From CBDCVN01 sp965223045 (GTDB taxonomy: Bacteria > Deinococcota > Deinococci > Deinococcales > Trueperaceae): DNA of 64,000 nucleotides. Below, piece by piece: positions 52,325 through 61,782 of the stretch. Position numbers and translations under genes: made by a program. Positions within the stretch are counted from its first letter, which is position 1. Each line of letters starts with the position of its first letter. Location: the NCBI GenBank assembly GCA_965223045.1, contig CBDCVN010000013.1, positions 2,480,001 to 2,544,000 of the forward strand, in the 5' to 3' direction. Under the pieces are notes generated by a model. It ran no database searches. It was not told the origin of the DNA and saw nothing but the letters and a program-made list of their open reading frames with translations.

Positions 52325-54355
52325 ATGTTTCAACATTTTCGTTTAACCCTAACTAGTCTTTTTATTTTATTGTTTATTTTACCAGCTTGTGACTATGTTG
52401 ATGATGGTCCCACTTCTACAGAGCTGAAACGTGTAGTTTATACTTTACCTGTTTTAGATATACAAGGTACTGCATCAAGCGATGGTATTACCATTACTTT
52501 TGAAAAAACAGTTGAATGGGATGAGGGTAATGGAGATAGAGGCTTTGCTGCCAAGATAACCATACTCAATGAAACAGGTAATACTTTAAATGATTGGGGT
52601 CTTAACTTTGATTTCTTAGCAGAGATCACTAGCATGTGGAATGCTTCTTATACTCAAGCAGAGAATACTTTCGTTATCCTGCCAGCCAACTGGAACAGCT
52701 CTATTGATGATGGTACCAGTCGAGATTTTGGCTTTAATGGTGTTTATAGTGGAGTTTTCCAAGAGCCTAGTGTTTACCTATTTAGTAGTACTACCCTTAG
52801 TATTCCCGTAGGAGATCAAACTCTACCTAAGCCTATTATTCCTGTTTGTACCTTAAATACAGTTTTCAATGTTACCTCACACTGGTCTACGGGCAGTGAT
52901 ACTTATGGATTTGTAGCTAATATGCACTTGACTAACATAGGAGAAGAACCAGTAAATTGGGAATTGGACTTTGATTTAGCAGCAGACATAGACGGTATGT
53001 GGGAAGCTAGTTTTGAAAGAGATGGTAATCATTATGTGGTTACACCTGTCTCTCACAATGTAAGGATTGAGCCTAATCAAACTATATTATTTGGTTTTAG
53101 TGGAAGTTATGCAGGCAGTCTTCAACCTGAACCACAGAACACAGTTTGTAATAAAGATGATGTTGTAGAAAATCAGCTGGAAATTGTTAGTCAGCATATT
53201 TTGGCTGATGTGGCTGAGTTGGGACAGGTAAATGTTAGTCAGGGTAGTAGAGATCACTGGCATAGTATCACTACTCTGCAAACTTACACTGATCCCGTTG
53301 TGATTATGCAACCACTGTCATATAACGACCCTGAGCCTGCTACTGTTAGGCTAAGGCAAGTAGGTCCACAGGGATTCGAGTTCCAGATTCAGGAGTGGGA
53401 CTACCTAGATGGTGTTCATCCTTTGGAAACTGTTAACTATATGGTTGCTGAAAAAGGATTGTATTACCTAAATGGTTTTATTATGAAAGCTGGTACTGTA
53501 GATGTAAATCATGAATTCACAAATGTATTTCTCTTCTACTACCAAAATCACAAGTACGAACAACCGGTAGTATTAAGCCAAGTACAAACCGTAAACGATC
53601 CTACAACAGTAACTACAAGGCAAAGATTTACTAATCTTGACACTTTTTCAGAACAGGGTTTTGAAGTTAAGTTACAAACACAAAAAGCCAATGGTCAAGT
53701 GCATGGTGAAGAAACGGTTGGTTATGTGATTTTAGAACCAAGCAAAGGAAATATAATTACTACCAGTGATTACACTAACTACTATGTTGTTAGTAAACCT
53801 GACGGAGTTGACCACAACTGGCACAATTTTGCTTTTCCTGCTAGTTTGACTACCTTACCAGATATAGAGCCAGTTCCAACAATTGTCTCTCAAACACCAT
53901 ATTTCTTTACTAGCTTGCAAAGTACTAATGAAGATGACACTGCAACTTTGCGCTACAGGCAACTAACCACAGGAGGAGTGGATGTGTTTATTGAGGAAGA
54001 GCAGTCTGAAAGTAGTGAACCTGAGCATGCAGCGGAAACTATAGGTGTCGCAGCTTTTGTAGGTATTCAACTAGAGGCTGGACAAGAAACTCCTGTTGCA
54101 ATAGCACTTCGATATCTTGTTGAAAATGACTTTTTATCTCAAGCTGAGGCTGAAACGCAGGACTTTTTTGTGCGGGAAATTGAATATGTAGACCAAGACA
54201 TATGGAGAGTGCATTTTGAGATGGGAGGGCAATTTGCTCCCACACAATTTGATGAAGATCATAATATAACTACGTCATTTGTAATTGGTGGTGATGCAGG
54301 TGTTTCCATTTCGAAAGCCACGGGTGAAGTCCTAGATGTGGGGATTTTCCAATGA
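52325..54355 (+). CDS. Lipoprotein with two CBM2-like domains and beta repeats
   Basis: 676 residues from ATG 52325 (GGAG 8 nt ahead; a longer frame from 52280 lacks a site). Signal and lipobox ILPAC put it on the membrane surface. Two carbohydrate-binding module 2-like domains follow: one at about 30-145 (GFAAKITILNETGNTLNDWGLNF, FGFNGVYSG) and one at about 160-265 (GFVANMHLTNIGEEPVNWELDF, FGFSGSYAG). The rest, about 280-600, has three or more repeats of a beta unit with RxRxVxxxGFEFQIQE and HxxETVxYMV, similar in look to units in large bacterial surface proteins. No glycosidase domain. Its TGA overlaps the next ATG (ATGA). Confidence 0.75.
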   Translation: MFQHFRLTLTSLFILLFILPACDYVDDGPTSTELKRVVYTLPVLDIQGTASSDGITITFEKTVEWDEGNGDRGFAAKITILNETGNTLNDWGLNFDFLAEITSMWNASYTQAENTFVILPANWNSSIDDGTSRDFGFNGVYSGVFQEPSVYLFSSTTLSIPVGDQTLPKPIIPVCTLNTVFNVTSHWSTGSDTYGFVANMHLTNIGEEPVNWELDFDLAADIDGMWEASFERDGNHYVVTPVSHNVRIEPNQTILFGFSGSYAGSLQPEPQNTVCNKDDVVENQLEIVSQHILADVAELGQVNVSQGSRDHWHSITTLQTYTDPVVIMQPLSYNDPEPATVRLRQVGPQGFEFQIQEWDYLDGVHPLETVNYMVAEKGLYYLNGFIMKAGTVDVNHEFTNVFLFYYQNHKYEQPVVLSQVQTVNDPTTVTTRQRFTNLDTFSEQGFEVKLQTQKANGQVHGEETVGYVILEPSKGNIITTSDYTNYYVVSKPDGVDHNWHNFAFPASLTTLPDIEPVPTIVSQTPYFFTSLQSTNEDDTATLRYRQLTTGGVDVFIEEEQSESSEPEHAAETIGVAAFVGIQLEAGQETPVAIALRYLVENDFLSQAEAETQDFFVREIEYVDQDIWRVHFEMGGQFAPTQFDEDHNITTSFVIGGDAGVSISKATGEVLDVGIFQ

Positions 54356-57300
54356 AAAGACTGTTGCCGTCACTTATAAGGAATTCTTGGAAAGCTTTTG
54401 TAAACATAGTTTTGGTCTCACTCATGGTAACTTTCTTAAGCCATTGTAAACAAATAGAGCAGAAGCCTTTAAAAATACCACCAGAAGAGCAACTACAAAT
54501 ATTAGTAGAAGAGGAGTTAATGTGTACGCCTGGACAATTTAGCGATAATCAAGATATTCATAATGCAATAGAAGACGCTTACGAAGCATCCAATCCCAAT
54601 AATCTTGTTCCTGGCCCTTCTGGTTCTCATGAGCGTGGTGGCTGGATACTTGAAAGACCTAATGGAGAGCAACATGCAGTTGCATGGAGAACAAAAGGAA
54701 CTAACTGCTATGAGAACGAAGGGTGTAGTCTTGAACCTGACTATGAAATTCTTGAAGATTATCCAGAAGACAAATTAGTAGGTTGGTATCACATACACCC
54801 TTTATCTGTTGGTACAGTACTAAATCCTGATACTGGTGGACAAAAGAAAGTAGGGGCTGGTCCGTCATTACCTGATATATGGTTTGGTCAAGACGAAACA
54901 ATCCCTGGATTAATTCGTACTCCAGAGGGAAGATATGGTTTTGGTTGTTGTAGTAGTGATTTTAATACTGAGTGTGATGAGAATTTAAACCCGAAGAATG
55001 CGGATCCAAAATCTGAAGAGAATCCAGACGGTATCGATTACCTTCCAGACACACCAGACCCATTAGAAGCAGGTACAGGAGGCGAACCCCACATAAAAAC
55101 CTTCGATAAATTTGGCTATGACTTTCAGGCCATAGGAGATTACGTTTTAGTAAGGTCAACCCAACCTAATGATGACTTTGAAATACAAGGCCGCATTATT
55201 CCTTTTATTCCTTTGCAGCTTGGCGATAATATTTCCGTATATGAAGCTATTGCAATTAAAGTAGCTGGAACAGTTGTTGAATTTTATTCTAGTAGCAGTG
55301 GCTCAATAGAAGTAAGAGTTGATGGCACTGTAATTACAGATTTCCCCCACGAACTCCCACTCATAACAGTAGAACGAAATGGGAGTGATGCATCACTTAT
55401 TACATCATTTGGTCACAAGGTTTCTGTAAGTAATTATGTACGTGATGGATCTGGACTTATTAGTGCCGTTTCATTGGAAATTCCGGGTAGTTACGAAGGT
55501 CAAATTGAAGGTTTATTAGGAAATGGGAATAATGACATTTCTGATGAGCTGCAAACCAGATATGGAGTTATTTTACCTACCAATGCAACAGATTCTCTTT
55601 ACTTTGGGGATAACATAGTTGACTATTTTGCTGGCCCCGGTGGTGACACCTATAGAGATAGCTGGAGCCTTTTCTATGGAGCTTCCCAATCATTGTTTAC
55701 CCAAGGAACAGACCCTTTCTCTCGTACCTATCCCCGTTCATTCTTCAGCCTAGATGATTTTAATGCCCAGAAAGTAGAAGAAGCACAAGCTGCTTGTGAA
55801 GCAGCAGGTATTACAGACTCATGGGCCTTACGTAGTTGTACTTTTGATGTAACATTGACAGAGGATCTTGGTTGGATTGGTGTTTATCAGGGTTTAGAAT
55901 TCTCAAGTGACTTACTTCGTATCACTCCCACTTTTAGTGTAGTCGATAGTGGCTTGCCAACCACTTTGAATTTCGATGTTACTTCCTTTGAAGGAGGCGT
56001 CATCACTGATCCCGGTGATCTTTCATGGGAACTTTATGGCCCTGATTTAGATACAACTGCTTTAAGCATTAATGATGCAACAGCACAGTTTACTACAACC
56101 GGTGAGAGAGGCGAATATACCCTAATAGTTAGTCGGATAAGCGATCCTTCACGGACCACCACTGCAACTGTAGTAGTTGCTGATCCACTAGCAGTTTACC
56201 CAACAAGAGCATTAATGATGGTTAGAGAGAGCCAAAGTTTTGAAGCAAGCATAGACGATGGTTTATCTGTTGGTTGGTCAACTCAGTTTGGCTCAACTGT
56301 CCAAAATGGTCTTTCAGTCACTTACACTGCACCATCCACACCAAATGCCGATACACTAATAGCTTTTGTACAAGAAGATACCAGTAAACAATTCGATGTT
56401 CCCATTACTGTTATTAATGACAAGTTAACACCGCCTCAAACTTTAGTCAGTCCCAATGGAAATATCTCTTTCATTTGGGAAGGAGCTGAAGCCTTACCTA
56501 TTATTTGGACTGCTAGTGCAGGTACGATAACTCCTGATGGTATCTACACTGTACCAAGCACACTTGGAACTTACACTATTACTGCAACTTTGGCACAAGA
56601 TAGTACTGTCTCACTGTCAGCAACTGTGCAAGTAGTAAATAACCCATTAACTGTTCAACCAACAGAAGCAATTGTTGTGGTTAATGAAAGTGAGACCTTT
56701 GAGGCAAGTATAGATGATGGTTTCTCTATAAGCTGGTCAGCTCGATTTGGCTCAACTGTCCCAAATGACCGTTTAGTTACCTACACTGCACCATCGTTCC
56801 CAGCGGCCGACACACTGACTGCGTCTGCACAGGGAGATATTAATGAGCAATTTGATGTTCCAATTACAGTTATTGATGACAAGTTAACAGCTGGTCAAAC
56901 TTTAACTAGTCCCGGTGGGAATATTTCTCTTGTTTGGAGAGGAGCTGGAGCCTTATCCAAAACTTGGACTGCTAGTGCAGGTACAGTTACTACTGATGGT
57001 GTTTATACCGCACCAAGCACAACTGGAACTTATACCGTTACAGCAACATTGGTACAAGATAGTACTGTTTCAGCATCAGCGACTGTGCAGGTAGTTGATC
57101 CCTTATCTATTGAGCTGGTTACTTTGAGCGCTGATGGTACTCAATCTAACGGTTTCAGTGATGGTCCTTCAATAACAGCTGATGGACGTTATGTGGTTTT
57201 TAACTCCTCTGCAAGTACTTTAGTATTAGGAGATGCAAATGGTAAAGGAGATGTTTTCTTAAAGGACCTCAACACTGGGAATATTCAACTAGTTAGTGTA

Positions 57301-57471
57301 GCTGCTGATGGCACTCAAGGTAATGACTCTAGGGCATGTGGATATGACAAATCAGAAATTGCACGCATTGGATATCAAAACCAAACTAGCCAGTCTCAGG
57401 ACAGCTATTTGTTAGAAAATGTGAATTCCAAAAAAAATTGCAGGATAGCCTATATTTGCGAGAAGCTTTAG
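54352..57471 (+). pseudogene. Giant surface protein, N-terminal part (JAMM-like, vWD, Ig-like), broken by a MITE-like insert
   Basis: As read, 1,039 residues, but codons after 57331 come from an insert. N-terminal hydrophobic segment ending LSHC (poor lipobox, His at -1). Residues about 90-180 resemble a JAB/MPN (JAMM, DUF4329-like) peptidase: Glu94, His147 and His149 in WYHIHP, Ser172 and Asp175 in GPSLPDIW, with a longer gap than usual. Residues about 243-400 form a von Willebrand D domain (HIKTFDKFGYDFQAIGDYVL; GLLGNGNND), then a Cys-containing C8-like region, then two 152-residue Ig-like repeats (56185-57095), then the first propeller blade. Coupled to the CBM2 gene by ATGA. With the insert removed it runs to 58593 (1,327 residues). 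Confidence 0.75.
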
Positions 57472-57587
57472 TTGTTAACCACATAATCTTTACCAGATTG
57501 CAGAGGAGCTTATGCGTCAGCATCAGGATTATCCAAGGTATTTAAGAGTAGCGTTTTCGATTTCACACTCTAGGTGTCCACACGCCC
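57332..57587. mobile_element. 256-bp MITE-like insertion at a TA site
   Basis: The ends are GGGCATGTGGA (57332-57342) and, inverted, GGGCGTGTGGA (57577-57587), 11 bp with one mismatch, flanked by TA at 57330-57331 and 57588-57589. There is no transposase. Removing the insert and one TA restores the host frame as NDSSYNPSITADG, matching the neighbouring propeller repeats. A 2-bp TA duplication points to an IS630/mariner-type source; the ends do not match the IS630-type unit in this window. Confidence 0.75.
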
Positions 57588-57589
57588 TA

Positions 57590-58593
57590 GCTACAACCCA
57601 TCAATCACGGCTGATGGACACTATGTGACATTTACTTCTAGAGCAAATAACTTGGTATTAGGAGGGGATACAAATGGTAGAGGAGATGTTTTCTTAAAAG
57701 ATATTACAACTGGAGCTATTCAACTTGTCAGTGTAGCTGCTGATGGCACTCAAGGTGATAGCACTAGCGATTATTCATCAGCCACACCTGACGGACGTTA
57801 TGTAGTATTTCAATCTTTTGCAAGTAACCTAGTGCCAGATGATACAAATGGTAGGACAGATATTTTCTTAAAAGACGTCACTACTGGAAGCATTCAGAGG
57901 CTTAGTGTAGCTGCTGATGGTACTCAGGGTAATAACAGTAGTTCAAGACCATCAATAACAGATGACGGACGTTATGTAGTTTTCTACTCTTCTGCAAGTA
58001 ACTTAGTACCAGATGACACAAATGGTAGAGGAGATGTTTTCCTAACAGATCTTACTGCTGGAACCATAGAGCGGATTAGCGTAGCTGCTGACAGTACCCA
58101 AGGTAATAACAGTAGTTCAGGTGTATCAATAACAACTGACGGACGCTATGTGGTTTTCTACTCTTCTGCAAGTAACTTGGTGCCAGATGACACAAATAGC
58201 ACAGGAGACATTTTCTTAAAGGACCTCACCACAGGAAGCATTCAACTTGTTAGTGTAGCTGCTGATGGTACTCAAGGTAGTAGTCGTAGTTTTGACCCCT
58301 CTATAACAACAGATGGGCGCTATGTTACATTCACCTCTCCTTCAGAAAACTTAGCACCAGAGTACACAGTTTATGGGAATAGTATTTTCCTAAAAGATCT
58401 TATTACTGGGACTGTTAGACTTGTCAGTGCAGCGGCTGATCACACTTCCAGTAATGGTGATACTTATGATCCTCTAATTGCTGCTGACGGAAGTCATGTG
58501 GTGTTTGTGTCCTTGGGAGACAACTTAGTCCCCAATGATTCTAATGGAGAGTATGATGTGTTCAGAGTTGCCAATCCCCTTTTAGTTCCTTAA
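57590..58593 (+). pseudogene. Giant surface protein, C-terminal propeller part
   Basis: 334 codons in the same frame as the gene before the insert. Six copies of a 61-residue unit (SITADGRYVVFYSSASNLVPDDTNGRGDVFLKDLTTG, with variation; SVAADGTQG between) complete a TolB/WD40-like beta propeller; with the blade before the insert there are seven, the common number for this fold. A separate start (for example at 57574, within the insert) could give a signal-less propeller, probably not useful. A small ORF follows. Confidence 0.8.
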
Positions 58594-58606
58594 GAGGAAA
58601 AAGGAC

Positions 58607-58702
58607 ATGAAGGTTATTGTGTTATTGTGTATGCTTGTGCAGTGCCAGCAGGGAAATCATTTCCTTGCTGGTCATAACATAGTATCAAACCACGAAAATT
58701 AA
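58607..58702 (+). CDS. Possible 31-residue exported peptide
   Basis: ATG 58607 follows GAGGAAAAAGGA. The peptide has a hydrophobic core and a lipobox-like MLVQC, then CQQGNHF and a polar tail. A 12-bp hairpin (58645-58671, one G-T pair) lies inside it, so the signal may instead be a stem at the 3' end of the surface-protein transcript; no T-run follows. Weak call. Confidence 0.35.
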   Translation: MKVIVLLCMLVQCQQGNHFLAGHNIVSNHEN

Positions 58703-58820
58703 AGGCTAGCAAAATGCCCATTTTCCGTGTGCTTCATTGAGGTGTCTCTTGACATAGTATTTTCGTATGTTTTGTTTGCGGGGAAAAGTCAAATTGTAGT
58801 ATATCTGATTTGGAATTTGC

Positions 58821-58826
58821 TAGTCT
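58821..58826 (+). promoter_or_regulatory. -10-like box before the dGTPase gene
   Basis: TAGTCT lies 5 nt before the ATG at 58832 with no Shine-Dalgarno. Confidence 0.35.
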
Positions 58827-58831
58827 AAATC

Positions 58832-59983
58832 ATGCTTTTTACACGTCAAGTGTTGGGAAATAATGAACATGCTACTTTAGCCCCTTATGCTGCTTTTGCT
58901 GATGAATCTCGAGGTCGTAAATACCCTGAAAAAGAATCCGAGTACCGTACAGCTTTTCAAAAAGATAGAGACAGAGTAATTCACACCTCAGCTTTTAGAA
59001 GGCTTGAATACAAGACTCAAGTTTTTGTGAACTATCAGGGAGATTATTATCGCACTCGGTTAACTCATACGCTCGAGGTAGTACAAGTAGCCAAGGCTAT
59101 TACTAGGGCACTAGGCCTAAATGAAGATCTGGCCGAGACTATTGCTCTAGCTCATGACTTAGGACATCCTCCTTTTGGACATGCAGGAGAAGAAGCACTA
59201 AATAAACTTGCTCAAGGTGCAGGTGGCTTTGATCATAACAAACAAGCAATTCGAATAGTTACCAAAATAGAAAGACGTTACTCAGATTTTTCCGGACTTA
59301 ACCTAACTTGGGAAACGTTAGAAGGTATTATGAAGCATGAGGTTGACCCAAAAGTTGCTGGAGAGGAGTGGGAACCAAAATTGCAAGCCACCTTAGAAGC
59401 ACAAATTGTAGATTTGTCTGATGCTATTGCTTATAATGCGCATGACTTAGATGATGGTCTGCGCAGTAATCATTTAGAACCTGAGCAGATAATTCAAGTA
59501 CCACTTATAAAAGAACTTATGACTACCTTAAACTTAGCAACTTACGATTTACAGATAAGCCAACATCGTCACTTACTTGTTCGTGAGCTTCTAGGCACTA
59601 TGATTCAAGATGCTATTTGTGCAACAGATTCGGCTTTGACAGAAACATCAGTAAAAACTTTAGAAGATATTCGTCATACCAAAAATAAATTAGCTGGTTT
59701 AAGCGCAGACATGAGTCAAAAGACTAAAGAACTCAAAAATTTTTTGTATGAAAACTTATATTTTCACTTCCGCCAAATTCGTATGGCTAAAAAAGCCGAG
59801 CACATTTTAGAACGTATATTTCAGGCCTATATAAATAACCCTAATATGTTACCTTTTGAGGTGCAAAACAATGTTAAACAAATAGGCCTAATTCGTGCAG
59901 TGACTGATTATCTTGCAGGCATGACTGATAGATTTGCAAGTAATGAATACAATCGCCTGTTTGATCCTAATGAACTAACTTGA
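58832..59983 (+). CDS. dgt: Deoxyguanosinetriphosphate triphosphohydrolase-like protein
   Basis: 383 residues, HD superfamily. Hydrolyses dNTPs to the nucleoside and triphosphate; this shorter form (the dgt type 2/Thermus-like branch) is usually activated by other dNTPs. Metal-binding HD motif: His79 (TRLTHTLEV), His108-Asp109 (LAHDLGHPPFGHAGEEAL) and a later Asp in DLSDAIAYNAHDLDD. N-terminal ESRGRKYPE and FRRLEYKTQVF are diagnostic. No Shine-Dalgarno; promoter-like box close to the ATG. Confidence 0.95.
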   Translation: MLFTRQVLGNNEHATLAPYAAFADESRGRKYPEKESEYRTAFQKDRDRVIHTSAFRRLEYKTQVFVNYQGDYYRTRLTHTLEVVQVAKAITRALGLNEDLAETIALAHDLGHPPFGHAGEEALNKLAQGAGGFDHNKQAIRIVTKIERRYSDFSGLNLTWETLEGIMKHEVDPKVAGEEWEPKLQATLEAQIVDLSDAIAYNAHDLDDGLRSNHLEPEQIIQVPLIKELMTTLNLATYDLQISQHRHLLVRELLGTMIQDAICATDSALTETSVKTLEDIRHTKNKLAGLSADMSQKTKELKNFLYENLYFHFRQIRMAKKAEHILERIFQAYINNPNMLPFEVQNNVKQIGLIRAVTDYLAGMTDRFASNEYNRLFDPNELT

Positions 59984-60235
59984 TTAAAGTATATGCTATC
60001 AACAGCTGAAAATTGGATATTTTGAAACAAATACAAAACTCTATTAACTTGTTCCCAAGTTCTGTACCTGTTCCCACCTGTCCTTGTAAGGGTAAGGATG
60101 GGGAATACAGGAATACCTTGGATGCTCTACATCCCTTGTTCAAATGATTTACCAAGTACAAGGTACACGAGTGAGCACAAAATGTTCAAATAACCCGTCT
60201 TTAGTATAGTAAGATCATTTTATGGAGCTAAAAAT

Positions 60236-60541
60236 ATGAACATGCAAAAAATTATGCAAGAAGCACAGAAAGCCCAACTCAAGATTCAAGAGGTAAATGA
60301 ACGCTTGCTAGATATAAACGTTGAAGGTAGTGCTGGCGGGGGTATGGTAACAGTTACTGCTACTGGTAAAGGGGAAACTACCAAAGTAAAAATTGAACCA
60401 AGTTTAGCCTCCCCAGATGAACTCGAGCTTCTAGAGGATTTAATAGTTGCGGCAGTTAACGACGCTCAAGATAAGGTTAAAGTTTTGCAAGACACCGAGA
60501 TGGGTGCAGTAATGGGCAGTATACCAGGTTTCGGAACATAG
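60236..60541 (+). CDS. YbaB/EbfC nucleoid-associated protein
   Basis: 101 residues. The YbaB pattern is clear: MNMQKIMQEAQKAQLKIQEV, then GSAGGGMVTVTATGKGE and a C-terminal helix (LLEDLIVAAVNDAQDKV), ending in a Gly-rich MGSIPGFG. Binds DNA as a dimer. GGAG 8 nt ahead of the ATG and TATAGT upstream. Usually sits between dnaX and recR; here recR follows after 175 nt but dnaX is not adjacent. Confidence 0.95.
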   Translation: MNMQKIMQEAQKAQLKIQEVNERLLDINVEGSAGGGMVTVTATGKGETTKVKIEPSLASPDELELLEDLIVAAVNDAQDKVKVLQDTEMGAVMGSIPGFGT

Positions 60542-60594
60542 AGCGTCTAGGCCTAGATACTTATGACTTTCCTCTTGGAAGTAAGAGTAGTAGC

Positions 60595-60665
60595 TAGAAG
60601 CCAGTAGCTAGTAGTCAGTAGGGATTTATCATGCTGGCTACTAACTACTAGCTACTGACTACCTA
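60595..60665. repeat. Imperfect ~25-bp inverted repeat between ybaB and recR
   Basis: AGTAGCTAGTAGTCAGTAG (about 60604-60622) faces CTACTAACTACTAGCTACTG (about 60639-60658) as an imperfect inverted repeat. The unit TAGTAGCTAG also occurs directly repeated just before. AGGCACTAACTA near 60667 recurs near 26998. It looks like a dispersed non-coding repeat. Confidence 0.5.
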
Positions 60666-60703
60666 TAGGCACTAACTACTCTGGAATTATTCACACAAAC
60701 TTT

Positions 60704-60709
60704 TATACT
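60704..60709 (+). promoter_or_regulatory. -10 box before recR
   Basis: TATACT lies 7 nt before the recR ATG at 60717, with no Shine-Dalgarno, as in leaderless transcripts. Confidence 0.45.
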
Positions 60710-60716
60710 CCTACTT

Positions 60717-61307
60717 ATGAAATATCCTCCCTCGCTTATAAAGCTAATCAGAGAGCTAGGTAAGCTACCGGGCATTGGCCCTAAGAGTGCACAAAGGCTT
60801 GCTTTTTACCTTTTCAATCAACCTGAAGAAGAGGTAAAAACTTTAGCTAATTCCCTTCTTGAAGCCAAACAAAAACTAAAGCAATGTAAGAAGTGCTTTA
60901 ACATCGCAGATCAAGAGGAGTGTGCTGTTTGTACTGACCTGCGCCGAGATAAAAAGCTAATCTGTGTTGTTGAACAACCTGCTGACCTTTTAGCTATTGA
61001 GCGTTCTGGTGAGTATGATGGGCTTTACCATGTCTTGCATGGTGCTTTGAGTCCTATGAATGGCATAGGCCCTGACCAGCTTACTATTCAACCGCTTATA
61101 GCTCGTTTAAAAGAAATAAAAGAGGTTATCCTTGCTACTTCAACTACAGTGGAGGGAGAAGCTACTGCTATGTATTTGGCTAAGGTTGTTGCTGATTTAA
61201 AGGTTACCACCTCACGCATAGCTTACGGATTACCTGTAGGCGGTGACCTAGAATATGCTGATGAGGTAACTTTGGGCAGAGCTATTGCTCATAGACGTGA
61301 GATTTAG
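60717..61307 (+). CDS. recR: Recombination protein RecR
   Basis: 196 residues. N-terminal helix-hairpin-helix (KLPGIGPKSAQRLAFYL), zinc finger Cys57, Cys60, Cys69, Cys72, Toprim domain (LICVVEQPADLLAIERSGEYDGLYHVLHGALSPMNGIGP), and C-terminal TSRIAYGLPVGGDLEYADEVTLGRAI. Works with RecO (and RecF) in loading RecA at gaps; in Deinococcus RecFOR is the main RecA-loading route, RecBC being absent. Its end overlaps the convergent gene by 4 nt. Confidence 0.96.
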   Translation: MKYPPSLIKLIRELGKLPGIGPKSAQRLAFYLFNQPEEEVKTLANSLLEAKQKLKQCKKCFNIADQEECAVCTDLRRDKKLICVVEQPADLLAIERSGEYDGLYHVLHGALSPMNGIGPDQLTIQPLIARLKEIKEVILATSTTVEGEATAMYLAKVVADLKVTTSRIAYGLPVGGDLEYADEVTLGRAIAHRREI

Positions 61308-61774
61308 ATTTGATCAGCTTCTTCGAAATGTCCCTTTTCTCCCTCACGAACTAAGGGAATGATAAACCCATGTATCGGACTCATAGAGGTTAGCTCGAGC
61401 CATTCACCAGTAACAATTTCATCAGATAAGGCTTCAAAGCTACCTACTACCAGCGAAATACCTGCATCAACTACTACTATGTGCTTTCTACGATCAATTA
61501 TTAAGCCTCTGGCTTGTAACTGACTGGCACTAATTAAATTAATTTCTTTTGTGGTTTCACTTATGAGTTCCAAATGTTCTGCAACGGGATGAACAATAAC
61601 TTGCTTAGTGCCCAAAGAACTCTCATAAGGATTGGTACGTTCAAAAAGGTAAAATATTTGACCATTAATGAAGCACTCTAGTAAGGGACTACCCTCAACA
61701 TGGGGATAAACTTGAGCAGTAGTAGCATAAGGTTTCCACTGCAAAATAAAGTTCTCAACAGAATCTTCTAACAC
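61304..61774 (-). CDS. Third gene of a RsbW/STAS operon, unknown
   Basis: 156 residues, soluble, no recognised family. Three beta-rich stretches: an N-terminal FILQWKPYATTAQ, mid INGQIFYLFERTN, and C-terminal HIVVVDAGISLVVGSFEALSDEIVTGEWLELTSMSPIHGFIIP. It lies 8 nt after the STAS gene on the same strand, so it is in the same operon and may be a partner or target of the switch. Confidence 0.6.
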   Translation of the reverse strand: MLEDSVENFILQWKPYATTAQVYPHVEGSPLLECFINGQIFYLFERTNPYESSLGTKQVIVHPVAEHLELISETTKEINLISASQLQARGLIIDRRKHIVVVDAGISLVVGSFEALSDEIVTGEWLELTSMSPIHGFIIPLVREGEKGHFEEADQI

Positions 61775-61782
61775 AAATTAGT

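Noticed and set aside
58645..58671. Rho-independent terminator after the propeller gene
   Set aside because: The stem is good, but no T-run follows on either strand.
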